Assembly: GCF_028287845.1 (NCBI RefSeq)
Contig: NZ_JAQBOW010000162.1
Coordinates: 105,480-169,479 of the forward strand
DNA: 64,000 nucleotides
Reading direction: 5' to 3'
DNA from: Mucilaginibacter sp.
GTDB lineage: Bacteria; Bacteroidota; Bacteroidia; Sphingobacteriales; Sphingobacteriaceae
Shown here: piece after piece, positions 8,457 through 18,346 of the stretch
How the letters are laid out: every line of letters starts with the position of its first letter
How positions within the stretch are numbered: position 1 is the first letter of the stretch
The notes under the pieces: generated by a model
Database searches by the model: none
Told to the model about the DNA's origin: nothing
What the model saw: only the letters and a program-made list of their open reading frames with translations
Translations under genes and position numbers: made by a program

Positions 8457-11243
8457 TTGAGGCGAAACTACATATTCCCTGTAAATAAGCAAGTTAACTT
8501 TTTTCTGTTTGCAATGGTATTTGCCATAGCAGGCTGCTCGTTCGAGAGAAAGACAAACTTTAACCGCGCCATGCAAAATTTAACTGCTCATTATAATATA
8601 TTATATAATGCAAACGAGTTGTTAAGGCAAAAGCAGGAAACCTATGCAGGCAGTTATATTGATTCGTACGACGGTATATTAAGCGTTTACCGGGACACTA
8701 TACCACATAGCACCACATCTGATAAAGATCTGGATGCCGCAATAATTAAAGCCAACACCATTATTAACGAAAAAGAACAGAGCCACTATGTGGGCGATGC
8801 ATATATGGTGCTGGGTAAGGCCAATTTTTTGGCCGGAAAGTTTTTTGACGCTGTCGAGTTCTTTAGCTACGTAATTCGCTCATTCCCCGAAGAAGTTAGC
8901 CTTACACAACAAGCAGCAGCGTGGAAGGTACGGGCCTTATTATACTTAAATAACACGCGCGAAGCCAAACTGGCTTTAGATACGGTTTATAAAAACGCCA
9001 ATCCTAAAAAAACCATTCCGGCTGATGTGTATGCGGCAACCCTACAATATGATATTAATACCAAAAACTATGTCGGCGCAGAAGCGGCAGCTAAAAAGGC
9101 TATACTTTATTGTAAAAACAACAGTCAGAAATTACGCTGGACGTTTATTCTTGGGCAACTACAAGAATTAAATCATGAAAACAATGAGGCTTTAATAAGC
9201 TATACCCGTATTGTTAAAAGCAATGCCGAGTTCGAGATGGCATTTAATGCCAATCTTAATCGCATACGTATAGAGGATGTGCGGAACGGAATTAAGATGA
9301 ACCGTACAAGCCTTTTATTGAGTTTGCTCAAAAACGAGAATAATAAAGATTTCCAGGACCAGATATATTACCAGGTTGCCCAGCTTTACCAAGTTAATAA
9401 AGACATTAACAATGCCATAAAATATTATAAGTTATCGGTACGTAACAGCTCAAAAAATCAAAACCAAAAGGGCCTCTCCTACCTGCGCATAGCAGATATT
9501 GACTTTAATGACAAGGGCGATTATGTAAGTGCTAAAAAATACTATGACAGCACGCTAACTAATCTTTCGCCAAACTATCCCGGCTATCAAACCATACAAA
9601 AGAAAAGCAATAACCTGCAGATTATTGTTGATAAATTACAGATAATTGCCCGCGAAGATACTTTGCAAATATTGGCTAAGCTAGACGAAAAAACACGGTC
9701 GGTACGTATTGACAATATGGTTAATGCCCAAATTCTGCAGCAACAGGCTATAACAGCCAATAATAATAGTATTGCTGCAGCAACTAAGCCGCTTAATACT
9801 AATGCTACGCCAACCGGCCAACCAGCTACAGGCAGCAGCTTTTATTTTTATAATGCCACAGCTGTTAGCCAGGGATATAATGATTTTAAACGTATATGGG
9901 GTGGCCGTAAACTGGAAGATGACTGGCGCAGGAGCAGTAAACAAAGCAATAATACGGTTATAAACAATAATACAAATGTTGCACAGCAAAATGTACCTTC
10001 TATAACCGACCCTGATGCAGTATTACCGGCAGACATGCGTAAAAGTAAAACTGATGTATCGGCAGGTAATTACCGGAACGATTTATTACAAAATCTTCCC
10101 CTTACCCCTGCATTGCTCGCACAATCAAACGCACGCATTTATAACGCTTATTTAGATATAGCCAATTTTTACCGCGATATTTTAGAGGATAAAAATAATG
10201 CGATAATAAACTACGAATTATTATTAAGTAAATTTCCTGATGACCCTAATAAGCCTTCAGTATACTATAATTTGTATAGATTGTATAGCGATATTGATAT
10301 AGAAAAATCAAACGACTATAAAAACAAGCTGGTAAAAACTTACCCCGAAAGCATATTTGCCAAAGTAATTATCGACCCCGATTACAACAAAAAGCTGGAT
10401 GACAACGATTCGCGGTTTTATGCATCTTATAACACAGTGTATGATCTGTATCGCCAGAAAAAATATAGCCAGGTTATTAGTGTTACCGATAGTTTGTTAA
10501 AGCAATATCCCGGCAATAAGCTATTGGTACAGTTGTATTACCTGCGCGCTATAGCGGGTGGGCATTTAGAAAAAACGGCCCCCTTCCGTGCTGATCTGCA
10601 GCAAATGATTAACAATTACCCGAACGATCAGTTAATAACACCATTGGTAAAACAGCATTTAGCCTATGTTGATGCTAACTCAGCCGAACTCGCCGCGCAA
10701 ACTTATGCTATAATGGATAGTGATACTACAGGCGCCTTCTTTTCGCCGCCTATAGCCTATCAAAAAGAAACAGCATATAACCGCAATCGTAGCTATACAC
10801 CGGTGGTTGATAAACCTGTAGTTAAACCGGCAGAGCAGGTAGGTATAAAAGACAGGCCGCCGGTTAAAGTAACATCAATTACTTTTAACTTGCGAGATAG
10901 TACTAACTATTATTTTGTAATAAATGTAAGTACCGGCACAACAGATCTGGCATCATCACGTTTTGGGATTGGGCAGTTTAACCGGGCCAATTTCCAGGCT
11001 AATGCAATTAAACATCAGCTAAAAAATGTCGGGCGTGATAATCAGCTAATATATATAGGCCGGTTTTACAATCTTGACGCGGTTAAGAAATATGCCAGGA
11101 CTATTATCCCGTTATTGCCCCAGATCATGAAAATACCAAATGATAAATACAGTTTTTTTATTATAACACAAGAAAATCTGGATAAATTAGCCGACAAAAA
11201 ATTATTGGATAATTATATTGATTATTACCAACAAACCTATTAA
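8457..11243 (+). CDS. PorW/SprE-type TPR lipoprotein of the type IX secretion system
   Basis: The product has 928 residues. An N-terminal lipoprotein signal ends in FAIAGC (lipid Cys27), followed by FERKTNFNRAMQNLTAHYNILYNANELL, the opening typical of PorW/SprE proteins. Many TPR-like helix pairs follow (residues 90-420 and 560-700), then a low-complexity Asn/Thr/Gln linker around 430-540, and a C-terminal domain (residues 800-928) of the kind found only in this family. PorW/SprE is needed for type IX secretion and gliding and links the trans-envelope complex to the outer membrane. The start is TTG, since the next ATG falls within the signal sequence. The gld genes lie 4.5 kb away. It is four bases upstream of the PBP gene. 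Confidence 0.85.
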   Translation: MRRNYIFPVNKQVNFFLFAMVFAIAGCSFERKTNFNRAMQNLTAHYNILYNANELLRQKQETYAGSYIDSYDGILSVYRDTIPHSTTSDKDLDAAIIKANTIINEKEQSHYVGDAYMVLGKANFLAGKFFDAVEFFSYVIRSFPEEVSLTQQAAAWKVRALLYLNNTREAKLALDTVYKNANPKKTIPADVYAATLQYDINTKNYVGAEAAAKKAILYCKNNSQKLRWTFILGQLQELNHENNEALISYTRIVKSNAEFEMAFNANLNRIRIEDVRNGIKMNRTSLLLSLLKNENNKDFQDQIYYQVAQLYQVNKDINNAIKYYKLSVRNSSKNQNQKGLSYLRIADIDFNDKGDYVSAKKYYDSTLTNLSPNYPGYQTIQKKSNNLQIIVDKLQIIAREDTLQILAKLDEKTRSVRIDNMVNAQILQQQAITANNNSIAAATKPLNTNATPTGQPATGSSFYFYNATAVSQGYNDFKRIWGGRKLEDDWRRSSKQSNNTVINNNTNVAQQNVPSITDPDAVLPADMRKSKTDVSAGNYRNDLLQNLPLTPALLAQSNARIYNAYLDIANFYRDILEDKNNAIINYELLLSKFPDDPNKPSVYYNLYRLYSDIDIEKSNDYKNKLVKTYPESIFAKVIIDPDYNKKLDDNDSRFYASYNTVYDLYRQKKYSQVISVTDSLLKQYPGNKLLVQLYYLRAIAGGHLEKTAPFRADLQQMINNYPNDQLITPLVKQHLAYVDANSAELAAQTYAIMDSDTTGAFFSPPIAYQKETAYNRNRSYTPVVDKPVVKPAEQVGIKDRPPVKVTSITFNLRDSTNYYFVINVSTGTTDLASSRFGIGQFNRANFQANAIKHQLKNVGRDNQLIYIGRFYNLDAVKKYARTIIPLLPQIMKIPNDKYSFFIITQENLDKLADKKLLDNYIDYYQQTY

Positions 11244-11247
11244 TAAA

Positions 11248-13503
11248 ATGGATGTTAAACTTTCGCAACAAGATATAAAGAGATACAACTGGTACATCTG
11301 GAGATTTTTTATAGCCTGCTTTGCATTTGTAATAATACTGATAACGTTAACTACCTTTGGGGTATTTGGCACATTGCCTTCACTGCATGAGTTGGAAAAT
11401 CCAAAAAGCGACCAGGCATCGGTGGTCTATTCGTCTGATAAACAGATATTGGGTAAATATTATGTTAAAAATCGTTCAAACGTAACTTATAATCAGATAT
11501 CAAAAGATGTAATAAATGCATTAGTAGCTAAAGAAGATAATCATTTTTTCACCCATTCGGGCGTAGATTTTTGGCGCACATTTACTATTATACCTTATAA
11601 CTTACTTCTGTTTAAAAAACAGGGAGCAAGTACAATTACACAGCAATTAGCTTTTAATCTTTTTTCGGACACCAATAAAAGAGCGCGTAACCCGGTAAAG
11701 CGTGTTATTCAAAAATTAAAGGAATTAATAACTGCCATCCGTATAGAAAAGCATTATACTAAAGAAGAAATCATTACCATGTATTTAAACACGGTAGATT
11801 TTGGCGCCAATACATTTGGCATAAAGTCGGCAGCGCAAACCTATTTTAATACTACTCCGGCTAAATTAACAGCCGACCAGGCTGCAGTGTTAATACAAAT
11901 GTTAACGTCTACAACCCGAAATTCGCCAATTAGACATCCGGATAGGGCAAAAGCCAATCGTGATTTTGTTTTGAACCGCATGGTTAGTGAAGGTTATTTA
12001 AGCGAGGGCCAAGCCGCAGAATATAAAGCTAAACCGCTTGGCATAAATTACCACCCTGTTAACCATACTGAGGGGCCAGCCCCATATTTCAGGGATTTTT
12101 TAAAGAGGGCTGTTAGGAGATTATTGGATAAAAATTCTATTTATAAATCTGATGGAACGCCCTATGATCTTGATAGCGATGGTTTACAAATATATACCAC
12201 TATTGATTACGCTATGCAGCAATATGCCGAGGACGCGCAAAGACAATATATGCGTACGCTGCAAGCACAGTTTAATGCGCATTGGAAAAAACGCGATCAT
12301 AACTATGCCAAAGAGATACATAATTATCAATTGTTAATTGACTCGGGCATGCGCCATTGCGACCGGTATAAAGAACTAAAACTGGAAGGTAAAAGCGAGG
12401 AAGAGATACAACAAAACTTTAATACGCCCGATAACATCAACCTGTTTACCTGGCACGGCGATATAGATACCTTAATGCGGCCCATTGATTCTATAGTGTA
12501 TTGTAAGTTCCTGCTACGCAATTCGTTAATGAGCATGGACCCTACAACCGGCTATGTTAAAGCATGGGTGGGTGGGATTAATTTCGAACATTTTCAAACC
12601 GACCAGATATACAGAGGTACAAGACAGGTAGGCTCTACCGCTAAACCGTTTACTTATGCTGTGGCTATTGAAAATGCATACTCTCCTTGTATGCAGGTAA
12701 ACAATGTGCCCGATACGATTTACACTCCCGGCAGTCCGCCCTGGTGTCCGCATTCGGGCCCAACCGAAACTATTCACGGCATGCTGACGTTGCGCGAAGC
12801 CCTGGCCCACTCTCAAAACTGGATAACGGCCCATATCATGAAAGAGCTTACCCCCATACCGGTGGTAGACCTTATTAAACGAATGGGGGTTACAAGTTTT
12901 GTACCTGCCTATCCGTCTATTTGCATAGGCAGTTTTGACGCTTCGGTATTTGATATGACGGGCGCTTACTCTGCGTTTGTTAATCATGGCGTATGGACCG
13001 AACCTAATTATCTGGTAAAAATTGAAGACAAAAATGGCAATATAATATATACCAACCATGTAAAAAGAAAACAAGCCATGAGTGAGCAAACCGCCTATGT
13101 AATGACTTACATGTTAAAAGGGGTTATAGAAATAGGAACCGGACAAAGGCTAAGATGGACCTATAATTTAACCAACCCAATAGGCGGTAAAACAGGTACA
13201 ACTAATGATAACTCCGACGGTTGGTTTATCGGTATAACGCCGCAATTGGTAACCGGAATATGGACCGGCTGCGAGGACCGCGATATACATTTCAGAACTC
13301 AAAGTCTGGGCGAAGGAGCCAATTCTGCATTACCAATTTTTGCATTGTATATGAAAAAAGTGTATGCCGATGGCCAGCTGGGCATAAAAAAGAATGTAGA
13401 CTTTACGCCGCCAAAGGATCCGCTAACTATTACTTTAGATTGCAATGCTTACAGCCAGCAGCAAAAAGGCACCAATGAGGTGGACAAGAAGCTCAGTTTT
13501 TAA
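11248..13503 (+). CDS. Class A penicillin-binding protein (PBP1A-type glycosyltransferase/transpeptidase)
   Basis: A 751-residue bifunctional cell-wall synthase anchored by one N-terminal membrane helix (residues about 18-42). The GT51 domain shows the catalytic-glutamate motif AKEDNHFFTHSGVD and the second motif QGASTITQQLA. The transpeptidase domain shows the serine box GSTAKPFTYA, the SxN box SQNW, and the KTG box GGKTGTTND. It polymerises and cross-links peptidoglycan outside the inner membrane. I start it at 11248 (MDVKLSQQDIKRYNW); the longer frame runs back into porW. The four-base gap after porW suggests co-transcription. Confidence 0.95.
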   Translation: MDVKLSQQDIKRYNWYIWRFFIACFAFVIILITLTTFGVFGTLPSLHELENPKSDQASVVYSSDKQILGKYYVKNRSNVTYNQISKDVINALVAKEDNHFFTHSGVDFWRTFTIIPYNLLLFKKQGASTITQQLAFNLFSDTNKRARNPVKRVIQKLKELITAIRIEKHYTKEEIITMYLNTVDFGANTFGIKSAAQTYFNTTPAKLTADQAAVLIQMLTSTTRNSPIRHPDRAKANRDFVLNRMVSEGYLSEGQAAEYKAKPLGINYHPVNHTEGPAPYFRDFLKRAVRRLLDKNSIYKSDGTPYDLDSDGLQIYTTIDYAMQQYAEDAQRQYMRTLQAQFNAHWKKRDHNYAKEIHNYQLLIDSGMRHCDRYKELKLEGKSEEEIQQNFNTPDNINLFTWHGDIDTLMRPIDSIVYCKFLLRNSLMSMDPTTGYVKAWVGGINFEHFQTDQIYRGTRQVGSTAKPFTYAVAIENAYSPCMQVNNVPDTIYTPGSPPWCPHSGPTETIHGMLTLREALAHSQNWITAHIMKELTPIPVVDLIKRMGVTSFVPAYPSICIGSFDASVFDMTGAYSAFVNHGVWTEPNYLVKIEDKNGNIIYTNHVKRKQAMSEQTAYVMTYMLKGVIEIGTGQRLRWTYNLTNPIGGKTGTTNDNSDGWFIGITPQLVTGIWTGCEDRDIHFRTQSLGEGANSALPIFALYMKKVYADGQLGIKKNVDFTPPKDPLTITLDCNAYSQQQKGTNEVDKKLSF

Positions 13504-13527
13504 TAATGTTATACAATAATATCCGAG

Positions 13528-13724
13528 CGTCATTGCGAATACCCACTAAGGGCCACCCTGGAAAATTGAATGACGTATGCAAAAAAGAAATTACATAAAA
13601 CGGGTTGTCATTTCGACGAGGAACGAGGAGAAATCTTAAACGCCTGGGCATGGTTGCTTAGCAGGGTGTATAAGATCTCTCACTATCGTTCGAGATGACA
13701 ATTTTTAATTATATTGATAATCAA
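13528..13724. repeat. Composite palindromic element, copy 1 of 2
   Basis: This fills the spacer between the PBP gene and uvrC. A first unit (CGTCATTGCG ... CCACCCTGGA ... TTGAATGACG) is followed by a second unit whose arms are TTGTCATTTCGACGAGG and CGTTCGAGATGACAA. It ends TTGATAATCA. A second copy with the same two units in the same order is at 48617-48809; the second unit alone occurs at 35035-35125. No ORF is present, so it is probably a non-autonomous mobile or REP-like element. Confidence 0.8.
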
Positions 13725-13742
13725 GGACGTAGTTAAATTAGA

Positions 13743-15548
13743 ATGGAGAAATTCGACTACAGGGCAGCATTAAAAAACATCCCCCATAAACCGGGGGTAT
13801 ACCAGTATTGGAACGAGGATAAGGAGCTTATTTATATTGGTAAGGCTAAGGATCTGCGCAACCGGGTTACCTCTTACTTTAATAAAGACATTAATGTAAA
13901 TGCCAAAACAAAAGTTTTGGTATCAAAGATTCGCGACATTACGTTTACCATTGTTGATACCGAGGTTGATGCCTGGCTGCTGGAAAACAGCATGATCAAA
14001 AAGCACCAGCCGCGCTATAATGTAATGCTAAAGGATGATAAAACTTATCCCTGGATCATTATTAAAAACGAACATTTCCCACGCATATTCTGGACCAGGC
14101 GCATTGTTAAAGATGGCTCTAAATACCTGGGGCCGTATGCCTCAGTAAGCATGATGCATGCCATTTTGGGGCTGATAAAAGAAACATACCCGCTACGCAC
14201 TTGCAACCTGGCACTTACCCGCCCAAATATTGATGCCGGTAAATTTAAGGTTTGTCTGGAGTACCAGTTGGGTAACTGCAAAGGCCCTTGTCAAAATTAT
14301 CAAACCGAGGATGATTACGATAACAGTATTGAAGAGATTAAAGACATCCTGAACGGTAAAATTGGCGCAGTGCTGCGCAAAATGAAAACCGAGATGGATA
14401 ACGCCATCACCAACATGAACTATGAGCTGGCGCACCGGCTAAAACGCAAGTTTGACCTGCTGGAGAATTACCAAAGTAAATCAACCGTTGTAAATTCATC
14501 TATTACTGATGTGGATGTGTTTAGTATAGCATCCGAAGAGAAAATTGCTTTTGTGAATTTTTTAAAGGTGATGAATGGCACTATCATTCAAACACAAACT
14601 ATCGAGCTTAAAAAGAGGCTGGATGAAAGCGATGAGGAGTTACTGGAACTGGCTATAATTGAATTTAGAAGCCGGTACAACAGCGAATCTAAAGAGATAA
14701 TTGTGCCGTTTAAGATAGACCTTGACGACACAACTTTAAAATTTACCGTACCAAAATTAGGCGAGAAAAGAAAGCTGCTTGACCTGTCGCAAAAAAATGT
14801 ACAGTTCTTTAAAAAAGAACGCATAGACCAATACGAAAAGCTTAACCCCGAAATACGCACCGAGCGCCTGCTAACGCAGATGATGAAGGACCTGCGCATG
14901 AACCAACTGCCACGCCATATTGAGTGTTTTGATAATTCAAATTTCCAGGGCAAGTACCCGGTGTCGGCTATTGTGGTATTTAGGGATGGTAAGCCATTTA
15001 AAAAAGATTACCGCCACTTTAACGTAAAAACAGTTGTAGGCCCTGATGATTTTGCCACCATGGAAGAAGCTGTTTTAAGGCGCTACCGCAGGGTTTTGGA
15101 TGAAGACACCGGATTACCCCAGCTCATTGTAATTGACGGCGGCAAGGGCCAGCTATCATCTGCAATGAAGAGTTTGAAACTGTTGGGTATTGAAAAGCAG
15201 GTTACCATTATTGGTATTGCCAAACGCCTGGAAGAAATTTATTACCCGGGCGACCAATACCCAATGTACCTCGACAAAAAATCAGAGACGCTAAAGGTTA
15301 TTCAGTATTTACGGGACGAGGCACACCGTTTTGGCATAACCTTTCACCGTAAAAAGCGCGATAAGGGTACACTGGCTACCGAGCTTGAACTAATTGAAGG
15401 CATAGGCAAAACCACTGCCGAAAAGCTGCTTAAATACTTTAAATCTGTTAAAAAAATTCGCGAAGCTGATGCCGAAACTTTGCAGGAAGTAGTTAATGGC
15501 AAACAAGCCAAAGCAATAGTAGAATATTTTGGCGGCAGCGGTTTGTAA
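13743..15548 (+). CDS. uvrC: UvrABC excinuclease subunit C
   Basis: UvrC makes both incisions around DNA damage in nucleotide excision repair. The product has 601 residues. The GIY-YIG nuclease domain opens the protein (KPGVYQYWNEDKELIYIGKAKDLRNR) and the cysteine cluster CNLAL...CLEYQLGNCKGPC follows. The UVR helix pair (TNMNYELAHRLKRKFDLL) binds UvrB. The RNase H-like nuclease domain carries ECFDNSNFQGKYPVSAIVVF and VIDGGKGQL. A tandem helix-hairpin-helix (ELIEGIGKTTAEKLLKYF) closes it. The start ATG at 13743 fits the family. It is alone between two repeat-filled spacers. Confidence 0.97.
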   Translation: MEKFDYRAALKNIPHKPGVYQYWNEDKELIYIGKAKDLRNRVTSYFNKDINVNAKTKVLVSKIRDITFTIVDTEVDAWLLENSMIKKHQPRYNVMLKDDKTYPWIIIKNEHFPRIFWTRRIVKDGSKYLGPYASVSMMHAILGLIKETYPLRTCNLALTRPNIDAGKFKVCLEYQLGNCKGPCQNYQTEDDYDNSIEEIKDILNGKIGAVLRKMKTEMDNAITNMNYELAHRLKRKFDLLENYQSKSTVVNSSITDVDVFSIASEEKIAFVNFLKVMNGTIIQTQTIELKKRLDESDEELLELAIIEFRSRYNSESKEIIVPFKIDLDDTTLKFTVPKLGEKRKLLDLSQKNVQFFKKERIDQYEKLNPEIRTERLLTQMMKDLRMNQLPRHIECFDNSNFQGKYPVSAIVVFRDGKPFKKDYRHFNVKTVVGPDDFATMEEAVLRRYRRVLDEDTGLPQLIVIDGGKGQLSSAMKSLKLLGIEKQVTIIGIAKRLEEIYYPGDQYPMYLDKKSETLKVIQYLRDEAHRFGITFHRKKRDKGTLATELELIEGIGKTTAEKLLKYFKSVKKIREADAETLQEVVNGKQAKAIVEYFGGSGL

Positions 15549-15775
15549 AGTCAAAATTTAAAAGTAAAAATTCAAAATTTCACTAATTATCATAAAGCAA
15601 AAAAGTCAAAACCCTTATCAGCTTTTGACTTTTTAATTTTGATTTTTCACTTAAATCCTAAGCGGATTAGAAAGTCAAAATTAAAAAGTAAAAATTCAAA
15701 AACTTATCAACGTATAAAAGCAAAAAAGTCAAAACCTATAAGATTTTGACTTTTTTAATTTTGACTTTTAACTTA
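15549..15775. repeat. Tandemly duplicated private-word palindrome (word AAAGTCAAAATT)
   Basis: Two copies of about 105 bp (15549-15653 and 15671-15775) lie between convergent uvrC and gldN. Each starts AAAGTCAAAATT and AAAGTAAAAATTCAAAA, then has GCAAAAAAGTCAAAACC, and ends with the complementary TTTTGACTTTTT and AATTTTGA. They are joined by a small hairpin AATCC-taagc-GGATT (15654-15668). The first word begins at the uvrC stop codon. The T-rich right arms may also terminate transcription in both directions. Confidence 0.85.
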
Positions 15776-16756
15776 TTAATACTGCCACAAATTAAGTTCC
15801 CAGTCCATTAATGATTTCTTTATTCTTTCAGATTCGTACAAACGATCTATGCCTGTGGCATAATCCTTAATACGTTCATCCTTATCGTTTGATTGTTTTA
15901 CTATATATCCATGAAACAAGCGTTTCAAGAACACGTCATCAAAGCTTAGGTCGGTTGCATCATTATTGCGGTTATATGCCTCTTTGGTAACCAATACCTG
16001 GCGGGCAGCAGGGAAATATATCCAAAATGCCGGCTGATAATCCAAATTTAAGCCTGCTACTTTTTGCTTGATCATTGGTGCTATACCAATAATACGCGGT
16101 TCCCAAACAGAGCGTTGTTTATCAAACAACCAATCTTCTTTAATACGAAATTTCACAATACTATCGGCAACAAATTCACCTGCCTGCATTTTAGAGCTAA
16201 TCTTATCGCCCGTTTTTTTATCAAATACATCAACTGTAGCGCTATCTACCATTTTGGCCTTGGCTTTAGCGGGAGTTAAGGGAGTTGCAAAGCTATCGCC
16301 ATTAGGGTCATTCTTAGTAGGCATTGGGTCATAAGCAGTTAATTCGCCTGCCGCTACAGCATCCATTAAAGCATCAATTAACCTTGCCTTTGGCGACGCC
16401 AGGTAGGCGTTTACTTTTTCGCGCAGGTCAATTTCTTCCCAAACCCTTTTAGCAAATACCACGTCCGACTCGCGTACGTTAGCATACGGTGTTACCTTGT
16501 TATTTTGAATATTGGTTTTTTTGTAATATCCATCCAGGGGCCTGTCAAATGGTTTGGCAGGAGCATCCGGAGTAACGGGCGCCTCCGTTATTTTCTTTGA
16601 AGTATCAATCGTTGATGATTGTTTAGACACAGCGCCATTTGAAACCGATTTAGCCTGTTTTGGTGCCGGATTACCTGTACCTTTTTTCTTTTTTGTTTGC
16701 GCGAATGATGCCACACACGCTAAACAAAGTACACCTAGTAATAATTTCTTTTTCAT
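15776..16756 (-). CDS. gldN: Gliding motility / type IX secretion protein GldN (PorN)
   Basis: GldN is the periplasmic partner of the GldK lipoprotein; together they form the ring under the outer membrane in the type IX secretion system. The product has 326 residues. A signal peptide (MKKKLLLGVLCLACVASFAQ) is followed by a Lys/Pro/Ala-rich linker to about residue 70, then the GldN core with KPFDRPLDGYYKKTNI, VFAKRVWEEIDLREK, AFWIYFPAARQVL and a C-terminal ESERIKKSLMDWELNLWQY. It is the last gene of gldKLMN, six bases after gldM. Confidence 0.95.
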   Translation of the reverse strand: MKKKLLLGVLCLACVASFAQTKKKKGTGNPAPKQAKSVSNGAVSKQSSTIDTSKKITEAPVTPDAPAKPFDRPLDGYYKKTNIQNNKVTPYANVRESDVVFAKRVWEEIDLREKVNAYLASPKARLIDALMDAVAAGELTAYDPMPTKNDPNGDSFATPLTPAKAKAKMVDSATVDVFDKKTGDKISSKMQAGEFVADSIVKFRIKEDWLFDKQRSVWEPRIIGIAPMIKQKVAGLNLDYQPAFWIYFPAARQVLVTKEAYNRNNDATDLSFDDVFLKRLFHGYIVKQSNDKDERIKDYATGIDRLYESERIKKSLMDWELNLWQY

Positions 16757-16762
16757 ATGCTT

Positions 16763-18298
16763 TTAATTTGCAAATAATACAATATTATCAAGGCTTTGCT
16801 GTGCACCATCAGGGCCCACGGCAAAAATGTCTTTAAATACAACTGTTGTACCCGGTGTAACAGAATTTAATGCCGTGTGCATATTAGCTGATAATTCGCT
16901 CCCTGTTCCTGAAATAGTAATCGGGTCCTGGCGTGGCTTAGAAATTAATAACGTAAACCTGGTAACATTAAACTTAGCATCAAAGTCAAAACCGTCCAGC
17001 TTTGCAAAAAGAACATCCTGCGCTTTAATATTGCCAGAGCTTGTTGTTCCTCCTGATTTACCTGCAAACATTGCCTTTGGTGGTGGTATACGTTTTACAC
17101 GGAATAAAGTTGACCCTAAAGTCATTAATTTTCCTGATATCTGGCCGGATACAGTTATTGTGGCTGTACCCAGCGTAGTTACTGCTGCCGTATAGCCATT
17201 ACCTGCCGGGGTTAAAGACCCATTTGTAATACTTACTCTAATATCTCCTTTTGCAACACCGGGTGCCGATACCGAAACCGGGTTTGGTACACCGATATAT
17301 AATACATTCATTTTATCGGGTGATACCACTGCCGATGGTTTTGCTACTGTATAAGTTTGCGGTTCGGTTTTATAAGTTTTAAAAGTACCATCATTTTGTT
17401 TAACAGATATTGTACCTATCCAGGTGTGTACACCCTCACTACTGGTGGTGCCTGTATATTTACCACGGCCAGATTCAGTAGGTAACCTGCCACCATCAAC
17501 GGTAATATCCGGAGATGATTTTGAATCAGACGCTGTCAGGAACACCTCGGCCGTATAAGGCTGGCCAACCAGCACATAACTTGTTGGGGCAACTGCTACT
17601 GCCGAAAACTGATCAAGGTTGACTACAGCCTGGTCAACTTCGCCTAATATTTTTTTAATTACTTCGTTTTCTGAGTTTTTTATATCGGCCTGTATCTTTA
17701 CCAAAGAGGTCATAGCCGCACCCATTGGCATACCTTCGCCAAAATTAGCCTGTTCCCAGCTTTTATTCTGGAACCCAACTCTTGGTGCCGGTGGAAGCGC
17801 CTGCAATGGCAGTTTTGCAGCGTTGCGGTCTTTTGGATCTAATAATGCAATTAATCCTTCCCTGGTAGCATCAATTTTTTTATGCAAGTCGTAAGCGTTT
17901 CTTTTTCGGTTAACCATCAGGTCAACTGATATATCCACATTTTCCCTGCCTTTATAATCATCCATAACGGGGTCAAAGCCGCCACTTGCATCTTTTAACA
18001 TAGTTTTTAATGACTCCACATAAGTATTCAGGTCATCAGACATTTTTTTTGCTTTTTTGGCCCTTTCATAAATAGGTTTGGCCCTTTCAGGTTGCTCCTT
18101 AAGTTTGGTTTTTTCAAATGCATTAAAAGTATTCTCAATACCAACCTCAACATTTGTTTTGGATGCAACTAAACTATCGCTAATGTTTTTAAACGCGTCA
18201 AGCAAACTTTCCGGTACTTCAAGGGCAATAAGGCCCAGCAGTACCAGATATAAAATGTTCATCATCCGCTGCCTTGGGGTTTGTTTACCTCCAGCCAT
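16763..18298 (-). CDS. gldM: Type IX secretion motor subunit GldM (PorM)
   Basis: GldM is the periplasm-spanning partner of the GldL motor and passes proton-driven rotation to the GldKN ring. The product has 511 residues. The start MAGGKQTPRQRMMN leads into a single membrane helix (ILYLVLLGLIALEVPESLLDAF) with glutamates at 27 and 30, and an arginine at position 9, in the region shown in other GldM proteins to matter for the motor. A helical domain (residues 40-220) and several beta domains follow, matching the D1-D4 layout of PorM. It lies between gldL and gldN. Confidence 0.95.
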   Translation of the reverse strand: MAGGKQTPRQRMMNILYLVLLGLIALEVPESLLDAFKNISDSLVASKTNVEVGIENTFNAFEKTKLKEQPERAKPIYERAKKAKKMSDDLNTYVESLKTMLKDASGGFDPVMDDYKGRENVDISVDLMVNRKRNAYDLHKKIDATREGLIALLDPKDRNAAKLPLQALPPAPRVGFQNKSWEQANFGEGMPMGAAMTSLVKIQADIKNSENEVIKKILGEVDQAVVNLDQFSAVAVAPTSYVLVGQPYTAEVFLTASDSKSSPDITVDGGRLPTESGRGKYTGTTSSEGVHTWIGTISVKQNDGTFKTYKTEPQTYTVAKPSAVVSPDKMNVLYIGVPNPVSVSAPGVAKGDIRVSITNGSLTPAGNGYTAAVTTLGTATITVSGQISGKLMTLGSTLFRVKRIPPPKAMFAGKSGGTTSSGNIKAQDVLFAKLDGFDFDAKFNVTRFTLLISKPRQDPITISGTGSELSANMHTALNSVTPGTTVVFKDIFAVGPDGAQQSLDNIVLFAN

Positions 18299-18346
18299 CT
18301 TCTATATGTATATATTATTGTTCAAAATTTTGTTATGGTCTCTCAA

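Noticed and set aside
12526..13089. 187-codon frame on the minus strand inside the PBP gene
   Set aside because: It lies wholly within a well-supported gene on the other strand and shows no family features; a codon-bias shadow.
13504..13742. A tRNA or small RNA gene in the palindromic spacer
   Set aside because: The folding potential is explained by inverted repeats that recur at 48617; there is no tRNA-like pattern.
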